From the NCBI GenBank assembly GCA_002298165.1, contig DBMI01000034.1, forward strand, positions 1,621 to 26,849: DNA of 25,229 nucleotides, given 5' to 3'. The position numbers were made by a program, and so were the translations under genes. This DNA is from Desulfarculales bacterium UBA702 (lineage in GTDB: Bacteria; Desulfobacterota; Syntrophobacteria; Syntrophobacterales; Syntrophobacteraceae). Positions 1-5,896 of the stretch are shown one piece after another. The notes below the pieces were generated by a model. That model had not been told where the DNA came from. It saw nothing but the letters and a program-made list of their open reading frames with translations, and did not search any database. Within the stretch, counting starts at the first letter, position 1. Each line of letters begins with the position of its first letter.

Positions 1-26
1 TCTTTTCCTTTCGACCAGGAGTCGCG

Positions 27-725
27 ATGATTTCCTCGATTTCACGCAGAAAGTTCATCCTGCTTTCCGGTGCCGCCGGGACATACCTTGCCGCAAGTGG
101 ATGCTCGAAGAACGGCAATGCCAGGGTTGAAATACCAACGGCCGTCGAGATCATGGAAAGACAGCACGGGATACTGCGCCGTGCCCTCTTTATACTGGAT
201 GAGGTCAAAGGGGGAATGGACGCGAGGATGGAGCTTCCTCCCGAGATAATTCAGGGCACAGTCGATGTTTTGCGCCGGACCTTGGTGGAATGCCACCAAA
301 AGATCGAGGATGAATCCATCTTTCCACTCTTCGAATCGGCCAAAAAAATGAACGGATTGGTCGGGGTGCTTCGTGAGCAGCACGCTGCAGGTGTCCAGGT
401 GATTGGAATTATTGGACAGTTCGCCGCCGATTTTTCGGTCAAAGACATCGAGAAACGACGTACAATGCAAAACGCGCTTCATCATTTCAGCAGAATGTAC
501 CGCGCTCATTCCGACAGGGAGGACACCCAGATTTTTCCAGTCCTGCGCCAGATCGTCCCCCCGGCAGATTTTGCTAAGCTAAACGAGGCAGTCCAAAAAC
601 AGGACCTCCAGATACTCGGCCCGAACGGCTATGATGAAGCAATGAGCAGGCTCGAAGGGTTCGAAAACGCTCTGGGCATGGGGGACCTCGCCGCATTTAC
701 TCCCCACATGGACCAATTACGCTGA
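27..725 (+). CDS. Tat-exported hemerythrin-like (HHE domain) protein
   Basis: The 232-residue protein opens with a twin-arginine signal (SRRKF at residues 6-10, then a hydrophobic stretch) ending at ASGC, Cys26. It is therefore probably exported folded through Tat and may be lipid-anchored; the -3 residue of the lipobox is Ala, which is atypical. The mature part has the helical HHE hemerythrin pattern: ERQHGILRRAL, ECHQKIEDESIFPLFE, LREQHAAG and HSDREDTQIFPVL, which supply the His/Glu/Asp ligands of a di-iron site. Such proteins bind O2 or NO or sense oxygen and iron; the specific role here is unknown. The start is supported by the Shine-Dalgarno CAGGAG six bases upstream. The gene upstream lies outside the window. 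I am confident of the fold family and the export, not of the function. Confidence 0.85.
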   Translation: MISSISRRKFILLSGAAGTYLAASGCSKNGNARVEIPTAVEIMERQHGILRRALFILDEVKGGMDARMELPPEIIQGTVDVLRRTLVECHQKIEDESIFPLFESAKKMNGLVGVLREQHAAGVQVIGIIGQFAADFSVKDIEKRRTMQNALHHFSRMYRAHSDREDTQIFPVLRQIVPPADFAKLNEAVQKQDLQILGPNGYDEAMSRLEGFENALGMGDLAAFTPHMDQLR

Positions 726-807
726 GGCAGACTGGAACGCTGCCGCAAAAAGCACCCGCGAAGATTGTCTGCACTGAAGCATATAAGTCCAGGGATGCAT
801 GAGAAGC

Positions 808-878
808 GGTAGCCCGGAATAATATCATCCGGGTGCGTAGCACAAGACGCCTCGCGGAGGCGCCGGAAATGGGCTACC
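808..878. repeat. Multi-hairpin intergenic repeat, copy 1
   Basis: The element is bounded by the perfect inverted pair GGTAGCCC (808-815) and GGGCTACC (871-878). Inside are two further stems: CCCGGA / TCCGGG around 813-833, and CGCCTC-GCG-GAGGCG around 849-863. A second, partly degraded copy with the same core (CCGGGTGCG.AGCACAAGA) lies at 14230-14292. It sits in the leader of the EamA permease and reads as a dispersed palindromic repeat, not a gene. Confidence 0.75.
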
Positions 879-937
879 CACTTGAAAATGTAGACCGAAT
901 TACCTGTTTCAAACCTTTCCTCGATCCTGGAGAATCG

Positions 938-1795
938 ATGCCCATCCAGGCGCTGCTTTTAGTCTTCACCGCGGCCGTCATGCATACCGCCTGGAACTTC
1001 CTCGTAAAGAGGGTTACCGAAAAACAGATCTTTACCTGGTGGACGCTAATTGCTGGATGGCTTCTCTATTTCCCGCTGATATCAATCGACTGGCCCATCC
1101 CACCCGCCATCTGGCCATACGCTATCATCAGCGCACTGGTTGAGGCGGCTTACTTCGTTGCCCTGGTCCGGGCATACGAGCACGGGGATTTTTCGCTCGT
1201 CTATCCGGTTGCGCGAGGAGCGGCCCCGGCCATGATTGCGGTCTGGGCATTCCTCTTCCTGGGCGAGCAGCCCGGAGCGTGGGGTGCCGCCGGGCTGTCG
1301 GTTTTGATAATCGGCCTCACCGTGGTTGGAGGCGCGGGAATCATGACCGGCAAGGCCACGGTAAAGGTGAATTTCGAGAGCATATCGACCGCCCTTTTTC
1401 TCGCCTTTTGCATATCGGTTTATTCCGCAATTGATGCAGCGGCGGTTCGGATGATGCCGGCCCGAAGCTATGCGGCCCTGGTACTGGTGATAACATCGGT
1501 TATGCTTGCCCCCATCCTCTACTCGCGATATGGAACCCGTGCCATCTTGTCGGGATTTCGCAAATACCCGGTCAGGGTTTTGGTGGTAGCCTTCGTGATG
1601 CCTGTTGCATACATCCTGGTCCTGGAGGCCTATCAACTGACTAAAGTGAGCTACGCAGCCGCCGGCAGGGAGGTAAGCGTGATTATCGCGGCCCTCGCCG
1701 GCTGGCTGCTCATGGGCGAGGAGTTCGGCCCCATAAGGACCATAGGCGCGGCCCTGATTTTTCTTGGGATTATGATAATCGCCGTTTCGGGATAA
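938..1795 (+). CDS. EamA/DMT-superfamily membrane permease
   Basis: This is an inner-membrane protein of about 285 residues with roughly ten hydrophobic helices in two tandem halves. That is the EamA (drug/metabolite transporter) architecture: the first half begins MPIQALLLVFTAA and the second follows the polar linker TGKATVKVNFES. Conserved-looking family features are HTAWNFLVK near the N-terminus and the C-terminal helix pair containing WLLMGEEFGP and GAALIFLGI. The frame is open from a GTG at 833, but I chose ATG 938 because GGAGA precedes it by four bases and because the upstream part falls in a palindromic repeat. DMT members export small metabolites or amino acids; the substrate cannot be read from the sequence. 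It converges on the radical-SAM gene with only 22 bases between the stops and no evident terminator. Confidence 0.85.
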   Translation: MPIQALLLVFTAAVMHTAWNFLVKRVTEKQIFTWWTLIAGWLLYFPLISIDWPIPPAIWPYAIISALVEAAYFVALVRAYEHGDFSLVYPVARGAAPAMIAVWAFLFLGEQPGAWGAAGLSVLIIGLTVVGGAGIMTGKATVKVNFESISTALFLAFCISVYSAIDAAAVRMMPARSYAALVLVITSVMLAPILYSRYGTRAILSGFRKYPVRVLVVAFVMPVAYILVLEAYQLTKVSYAAAGREVSVIIAALAGWLLMGEEFGPIRTIGAALIFLGIMIIAVSG

Positions 1796-1817
1796 ACCTC
1801 AAAGTGTGGCAGTATAT

Positions 1818-3500
1818 CTATTTTGGATGAGCTGACGCGAAGATGAGCATGTGGTCGCGGAACTGGCCGAAAAATGGCGATTTGCCGATTCCCGACAGGC
1901 GTGGCAGGGTTTCGCGAAATTTCAGGGCGACCTGTGCGGGTGTCAAACCTTCCACGGTCTCATAGTCATAGGCGACCGACACCGGGTCTTTTTCTCGCCT
2001 GTCCTTTACGGAGCGAATTCCGTAGCTCAATGGGTCGCGCAGGATATTCGAACCCTCGAGCAGCACGAACCTGGACTTAGATAATGCATCTATCCGGGTG
2101 CGGTTGGTTTCAATAAAATCGAGCGTGGATTCCCATTCGGCATCTGTTTCGGTTGGAAAGCCGAAAATGGTGAAAATAAGATTCCAAATTCCTGCGTTGT
2201 GAGATCCTTCGAGTATCTCCCCCACCCGAGCAATATCGGTACCCTTGCACATGAGGTCCAGCACGCGCCGGCTCCCCGATTCAACCCCCCACATCAGAAC
2301 CCGGAGCCCCGAGGCATGTGCGCGTTTGAAAAGCTCCCCCTCAAACCCTCCCGCCGGCCTGGCATAGGCGGAAAAGGAAATCCCTTCTCCGGAAAGACCG
2401 CGGCAGAGGTGGTCCAGTCTTCGCGGGTGGATCATCTCATCTACCAGGCTTAAGTGCGAGATCCCATATCGTTTCCTCAGAGCGACGATTCTTTCGGCGC
2501 TGATCTCAGCGCTTTCTTCCCTGTATTCGAGGTAGGTCTTCTGGTGCGTACAGAACGCACAGCGCCTCCAGGGGCATCCGCGTGCCGAGAGATACGGCAG
2601 GACAGGGTGCGGTGAATGGTATAAGTCGAGCGGAAAGTCAGAATAATCCGGAAGGGGCAGATGATCTAGATCGGAGGGGGCTTTGGGGGCCACGCGAGCC
2701 TCTCCCGTCATACCTGGTTGAATTAGGCCCGGCCCACGGGAAAGCTGCCCCCCGCCGCTTAGGCCATCTACAAGGGACTTCAGGCCAAATTCCCCCTCCC
2801 CCACAACAAGGAAGTCAATAAGCGATGAAAGATCGAGGTTTCGCAACTCCCCCCCGACTAAGAACCCAACCGGCCTGGAAAGCAGCAGGCCGGGGTCGGG
2901 CATCACTGAAAAGGTCGCCCCTCCCAGGACGGTTTTTGCCCCAATTTTTTTGCAAAGCTTCGACAGTGCCAGTGCGAAAAATAGCTGCTGGCTAAAAAGG
3001 ATGGAAAATCCGACCAGATCGGGACGAAACGAGGCCAGCGGCTCGATAAGGCCGTCAAAAAACTTATGGGCAAGGGCGGGCACAGGAGACTCGATCAGGA
3101 TCTTGCGGGAAAAACTATCGAACAGGCCGTTCAGGACCGAACCGAAACTGGTATAAATCTCGGCGTAAGCATTATACGAATTCAGATCGAAGAAGTTGTC
3201 CGGCCCCTGGCCTCCCCGAAAAAAATCTCTCGCGGCCGGCGCCTGCCGGGCGACAGCCGACTGATCCATTTTTCGAAGACTCACCTTCAGGAGGCCATCG
3301 CGAACCCAATCCAAAGCCTTTTCATGGTAATCAAGGTTGAGGTCAAAATTTCGTACCACTGCCGAGGAGTTTTCCGAAAGGTAAGCCTTGAGCGCGGCAA
3401 TCCCCAATGGCGGGCTGGTGGGTGCCATCGCAGGAGGGAAAACAAGCGCAACCCTAAGCGGTCGCCCGCTTATCGGAGTTTTTGATAGACTATCCTGCAT
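1818..3500 (-). CDS. B12-binding-domain radical SAM protein (orphan)
   Basis: This protein of about 560 residues has two parts. Residues 15-290 resemble a cobalamin-binding Rossmann domain (RVALVFPPAMAP, PPLGIAALKAYL, PDLVGFSILFSQQ, GAKTVLGGATFS, VVGEGEFGLKSLV). A radical-SAM core follows with the cluster motif ARGCPWRRCAFC near residue 308, spaced C-x4-C-x2-C, plus WGVESGSRRVLDLMCKG and FGFPTETDAEW. The C-x4-C-x2-C spacing is also used by B12 radical-SAM proteins of the RiPP-maturation type (rSAM_ocin group). These enzymes usually catalyse methylation or another radical modification. No partner, peptide precursor or biosynthetic gene is adjacent, so the substrate is unknown. ATG 3500 was chosen; a GTG at 3503 directly precedes it and neither has a clear ribosome-binding site. 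Confidence 0.85.
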   Translation of the reverse strand: MQDSLSKTPISGRPLRVALVFPPAMAPTSPPLGIAALKAYLSENSSAVVRNFDLNLDYHEKALDWVRDGLLKVSLRKMDQSAVARQAPAARDFFRGGQGPDNFFDLNSYNAYAEIYTSFGSVLNGLFDSFSRKILIESPVPALAHKFFDGLIEPLASFRPDLVGFSILFSQQLFFALALSKLCKKIGAKTVLGGATFSVMPDPGLLLSRPVGFLVGGELRNLDLSSLIDFLVVGEGEFGLKSLVDGLSGGGQLSRGPGLIQPGMTGEARVAPKAPSDLDHLPLPDYSDFPLDLYHSPHPVLPYLSARGCPWRRCAFCTHQKTYLEYREESAEISAERIVALRKRYGISHLSLVDEMIHPRRLDHLCRGLSGEGISFSAYARPAGGFEGELFKRAHASGLRVLMWGVESGSRRVLDLMCKGTDIARVGEILEGSHNAGIWNLIFTIFGFPTETDAEWESTLDFIETNRTRIDALSKSRFVLLEGSNILRDPLSYGIRSVKDRREKDPVSVAYDYETVEGLTPAQVALKFRETLPRLSGIGKSPFFGQFRDHMLIFASAHPK

Positions 3501-3531
3501 CACAGCATCTCATTGTTTATGTTTGCCGCAT

Positions 3532-3554
3532 AAAGCCGCAAATTTCGGCTTTTT
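3532..3554. terminator. Hairpin with short T-run upstream of the small-RNA candidate
   Basis: A perfect 7 bp stem AAAGCCG (3532-3538) / CGGCTTT (3546-3552) has a 7-base loop, and two more T's follow on the plus strand. It could be a weak plus-strand terminator, or a leader hairpin in the 5' region of the minus-strand radical-SAM transcript. The short T-run makes termination uncertain. Confidence 0.35.
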
Positions 3555-3578
3555 CGGCTTATCTTTTGGAGCTGCCTG

Positions 3579-3584
3579 TATAAT
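3579..3584 (+). promoter_or_regulatory. Consensus -10 box of a possible orphan promoter
   Basis: A perfect TATAAT on the plus strand would start transcription near 3591, just as a structured region begins and about 150 bases before a strong terminator. The -35 region at 16-18 bp spacing (around 3555-3562) does not match TTGACA, so the promoter call is tentative. Confidence 0.35.
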
Positions 3585-3586
3585 TC

Positions 3587-3743
3587 GGCCTGTCCAAAAT
3601 ACCTTAAAATTATCATCGGAATACTATCTTTTACCAAAAGCGTGCCGATACAGGCCTACTTATATCATATACGGTGCTGCCTTTCGCATCGAGAGAGCCA
3701 GGCTCCCCTCCAGCCCCGGAAAAAACCCTGGCTCTCTTTTTTT
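3587..3743 (+). ncRNA. Candidate structured small RNA with own terminator
   Basis: No plus-strand gene lies between 1795 and 4081, yet the stretch has RNA-like organisation. A 7 bp long-range stem GGCCTGT (3587-3593) / ACAGGCC (3650-3656) stacks directly on ATCGG (3615-3619) / CCGAT (3645-3649), and an intrinsic terminator closes the 3' end at 3692-3743. A consensus -10 lies just upstream; starting at about 3591 would shorten the first stem, so the real 5' end may be a little earlier. It does not carry the conserved motifs of RNase P RNA, tmRNA, SRP RNA or the common riboswitches as far as I can see by eye. It could also be the leader of the heat-shock operon. This is an inference from sequence structure only. 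Confidence 0.35.
3692..3743 (+). terminator. Strong intrinsic terminator with no plus-strand gene before it
   Basis: A perfect 11 bp stem AGAGAGCCAGG (3692-3702) / CCTGGCTCTCT (3727-3737) encloses a 24-base C-rich loop and is followed by TTTTTT (3738-3743). The T-run is only on the right, so it stops plus-strand transcription. There is no plus-strand coding gene for about 1.9 kb upstream, which points to a non-coding transcript. Confidence 0.75.
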
Positions 3744-3849
3744 GCCACCAGCCCCTCCAGACCGGCAAGAATCACTTACCCCAATGAAAAAGACCAGATG
3801 CAACTGGCCAACGCAAATCCCCCCCAACTACATTGAGTAACAGGCCCTT

Positions 3850-3884
3850 TGCCCAGCCTCACCGACCGAGGCTATGCCTGGGCA
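3850..3884. repeat. Intergenic bulged hairpin
   Basis: Outer arms TGCCCAG (3850-3856) and CTGGGCA (3878-3884) enclose an inner CCTC (3857-3860) / GAGG (3868-3871) stem. No T-run follows. It lies in the non-coding 3504-4080 stretch between the candidate RNA and the heat-shock promoter. No function can be assigned. Confidence 0.4.
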
Positions 3885-3986
3885 GGAGCTTCAGGCTCAA
3901 GGCAACGATCATCTGGCCTAAATTATCTGCAAATTCGCGCAGATACACCAAATGCATTTTTTGAATAAAGTTCGGCGGGACAAATA

Positions 3987-4026
3987 TTGACACCAATTAT
4001 CAGCAGTCTTAGTTTGAGAGTGCTAA
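3987..4026 (+). promoter_or_regulatory. Heat-shock promoter overlapped by a CIRCE (HrcA) operator
   Basis: A perfect -35 TTGACA (3987-3992) is followed after 17 bp by TAGTTT (4010-4015), a partial -10. Overlapping it is TCAGCAGTC (4000-4008), nine bases, then GAGTGCTAA (4018-4026). The CIRCE consensus is TTAGCACTC-N9-GAGTGCTAA, so the right half matches 9/9, the left half 7/9, and the spacer is exactly nine. CIRCE is bound by the repressor HrcA in many bacteria. Its position over the -10 and start site would block RNA polymerase until HrcA is inactivated by heat stress. The first small heat-shock gene begins 54 bp downstream. Confidence 0.8.
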
Positions 4027-4080
4027 AAAAATCCAGGTTAAACAATATCCTTCATTATCAACAAAAGGAGGCTAAATCCT

Positions 4081-4542
4081 ATGGCTATCATTAGATACCC
4101 AAACTGGCCCTGGGCTGATGTTTCAACCGCGCTCGAAGACTTCGAGCGTGCCCGCAGGCAAATGGACAGGCTGGTTTCGGCCTTTACCGGCCAAGGGGCC
4201 GCGCCCGCCGTCTCCGGAGTATTTCCAGCGCTGGTTGTAAAGGAAAACGGGGACAAAATCATTGTTGAAGCCGAGTTGCCGGGAATCAATCCGCAGGACC
4301 TCGACATCAACGTTCACGGAAACACCCTGACCCTTAGCGGCGAGCGCAAGCCCGACAAGGTAGACGGTGCAAGCTACCACCGCAGGGAGCGCAAATGGGG
4401 CAGCTTCCGCAAGGCCATAACTCTGCCCGACGAGGTAAATCCCGATGCAGTCCAGGCCGAGTGCAAAAACGGCGTATTAACAATCATTCTGCCTAAGGCC
4501 GAGCAGACAAAACCCAAAAAGATCGCCATCAAGAGTGAGTGA
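4081..4542 (+). CDS. Small heat-shock protein, Hsp20/alpha-crystallin family (first of pair)
   Basis: This 153-residue ATP-independent holdase binds unfolding proteins in the cytoplasm. The N-terminal arm (MAIIRYPNWPWADVSTALEDFE) is followed from about residue 50 by an alpha-crystallin domain with typical motifs: ELPGINPQDLDINV, LTLSGERK, YHRRERKWGSFRKAITLP and GVLTIILPKAE. A short C-terminal tail ends IAIKSE and supplies an IxI-like element for oligomer contacts. A strong Shine-Dalgarno AAGGAGG (4065-4071) lies nine bases before the ATG. The gene follows a CIRCE-controlled promoter and precedes a second Hsp20 gene by 16 bases, so the two are almost certainly co-transcribed. Both TCCTT (4048-4052) and TCCT (4077-4080) could pair with the ribosome-binding site. 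Confidence 0.93.
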   Translation: MAIIRYPNWPWADVSTALEDFERARRQMDRLVSAFTGQGAAPAVSGVFPALVVKENGDKIIVEAELPGINPQDLDINVHGNTLTLSGERKPDKVDGASYHRRERKWGSFRKAITLPDEVNPDAVQAECKNGVLTIILPKAEQTKPKKIAIKSE

Positions 4543-4558
4543 TAACAGGAGGTGAACC

Positions 4559-4957
4559 ATGACGGAGAAGGATTTGCAAATACCGGAGAAAAAGGAAGTC
4601 CAATCGAATGCGGAAAGCACCCGAAATGCCCCTGTTTTTATTCCGGCGGTAGATATTCTTGAAACGGAACACGATCTTACGCTGCTGGCCGATATGCCGG
4701 GCGTTCCTCTTGACAGGGTCGATATTGACCTCGAGGGCGACCAACTCACGATAAGGGGTTCTGTTCTGCAAGAAAACGGAGCCGGCAGAGTTTTGCTCAA
4801 GGAATATGCCGTAGGCGATTACTACAGGCAGTTCACCCTTTCAAGCGACATCGACAGGGAAAAAATTCAGGCCACGATTAAGGACGGTGTGCTCAGGCTG
4901 GTGCTCCCCAAGGCTGAGGCGGCAAAGCCCAGGAGGATTGAGGTCAAATCTTCCTGA
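4559..4957 (+). CDS. Small heat-shock protein, Hsp20/alpha-crystallin family (second of pair)
   Basis: This is the second holdase of the pair, with 132 residues. A charged N-terminal arm (MTEKDLQIPEKKEVQ) leads into the crystallin domain: PAVDILETEHDLTLLADMPG, VDIDLEGDQLTIRG, YYRQFTLSSDIDREKIQATI and GVLRLVLPKAE. Its tail PRRIEVKSS parallels that of its neighbour, but the two proteins differ widely in the N-terminal arm, as expected for a pair that assembles into different or mixed oligomers. Shine-Dalgarno AGGAGGTGA sits directly upstream. The gene shares the CIRCE promoter of the upstream copy. Its stop codon lies inside a hairpin (4953-4982) that may separate it from the DnaJ-like gene. 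Confidence 0.92.
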   Translation: MTEKDLQIPEKKEVQSNAESTRNAPVFIPAVDILETEHDLTLLADMPGVPLDRVDIDLEGDQLTIRGSVLQENGAGRVLLKEYAVGDYYRQFTLSSDIDREKIQATIKDGVLRLVLPKAEAAKPRRIEVKSS

Positions 4958-4982
4958 GCCCGTTTTCTACCAGGGGTTCAGG
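4953..4982 (+). other. Hairpin over the stop codon of the second hsp20 gene
   Basis: The arms CCTGAGCCC (4953-4961) and GGGTTCAGG (4974-4982) pair over 9 bp with one G-U. The TGA stop is inside the left arm. There is no T-run, so it is more likely an RNA-processing or stability element between the hsp20 genes and the DnaJ-like gene than a terminator. Confidence 0.45.
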
Positions 4983-5040
4983 ATCTGGATTGGGCGATTA
5001 TATTCAGGCATAATGTACTCTGCGACAATTCAGCTATTCT

Positions 5041-5060
5041 CCCTCGCCCCGGCGAGGGGG
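5041..5060 (+). promoter_or_regulatory. Hairpin enclosing the putative ribosome-binding site of the DnaJ-like gene
   Basis: CCCTCGCC (5041-5048) is perfectly complementary to GGCGAGGG (5051-5058). The right arm contains the only purine-rich Shine-Dalgarno candidate before the GTG at 5074, although it lies 13-15 bases away. A GC-rich stem that hides the ribosome-binding site of a chaperone gene could act as an RNA thermometer. A short palindromic repeat is an equally possible reading. Confidence 0.35.
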
Positions 5061-5073
5061 AAAGCAAAAACCC

Positions 5074-5754
5074 GTGAAAAAGAAGAAGGATTACTATCTC
5101 ATTCTTGGAGTCTCCAGGTCGGCGAGCGCCGAGCGCATAAAGGCGGCATACCGCAGACTTGCGAAAAAGTATCACCCCGACAAAACGGGGCAGGAGGGGA
5201 CCCGTTCATTCCAGGATTTGGCGGAAGCCTACCGCGTACTGTCCGACCCCGAAGCTCGGGCCGAGTATACTGAATCCTTGCGCAGATCCGAGCATTCGGG
5301 GCCGGGCGGAATGCATCGTTTCCAAAAAAGGGCTTCCGGTCCCGATCTAAGGTCAGGCGAGGATTTAAGAGAAGGCCCTTTCAATGAAAATCCCCCCTTT
5401 TCCACCATCCAGGATGTTTTACTGGATCTTTTTCAGACCGAAACTCACACTCGCAGCCCTGCCGGCGGATTAGAACTCGACCTGATCCTCTCCCCGGAAG
5501 AAGCTCGGAAGGGCGGCGTATTCCCCGCTCGCATCCCTCTCCGCCACAGCTGCTACAGATGCGGTGCCACGGGCAGAGCTGGGTTTCTTCCATGCCCTGA
5601 ATGCGGCGGCACCGGCTTTTTGAGCCAAACGACACAAATCCGCATCTTCGTTCCCCCGGGAGCCGGAGATGGGGAGGTCCTTAGAACCAATATTCCGGTC
5701 CAGCAAACCTACCTTGCGGTTCTAATTCGCCTGCGCATCGACAAAAATTCATAA
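5074..5754 (+). CDS. DnaJ-like (Hsp40) co-chaperone with a shortened zinc-finger region
   Basis: This 226-residue J-protein stimulates the ATPase of a DnaK-type Hsp70. The N-terminal J domain is complete (KDYYLILGVSRSASAERIKAAYRRLAKKYHPDK, with the essential HPD, through LSDPEARAEY). Instead of the Gly/Phe-rich segment there is a charged linker, then a beta domain (GGLELDLILSPEEARKGG). The zinc region has only two CxxCxGxG modules (CYRCGATG and CPECGGTG), against four in canonical DnaJ of about 375 residues. The second substrate-binding domain and the dimerisation domain are missing, and the protein ends about 45 residues after the zinc modules. The ending looks natural, not frameshifted. It starts at GTG. 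Its place behind the two hsp20 genes suggests a shared stress role. Confidence 0.85.
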   Translation: MKKKKDYYLILGVSRSASAERIKAAYRRLAKKYHPDKTGQEGTRSFQDLAEAYRVLSDPEARAEYTESLRRSEHSGPGGMHRFQKRASGPDLRSGEDLREGPFNENPPFSTIQDVLLDLFQTETHTRSPAGGLELDLILSPEEARKGGVFPARIPLRHSCYRCGATGRAGFLPCPECGGTGFLSQTTQIRIFVPPGAGDGEVLRTNIPVQQTYLAVLIRLRIDKNS

Positions 5755-5896
5755 TGGCCCGGGCCAAATTGGGATGCGCACGGTATTGCGAATTTGCTCA
5801 CGCGACATTAAACGACGCTATGACAAGCTCTAAGAATAAGTTAATAGTTACGGACCTTCCCAATGAAGTGCAATTTGGGGGGAGGAGGGTTCGAGT

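Noticed and set aside
3784..3840. Tiny 18-codon frame MKKTRCNWPTQIPPNYIE
   Set aside because: No Shine-Dalgarno sequence, no following gene in register, and it lies just after a terminator. Chance is more likely than a leader peptide or RiPP precursor.
5754..5766. TGGCCCGGGCCA palindrome after the DnaJ-like gene as a terminator
   Set aside because: It is a perfect palindrome without a loop or T-run; too short to call.
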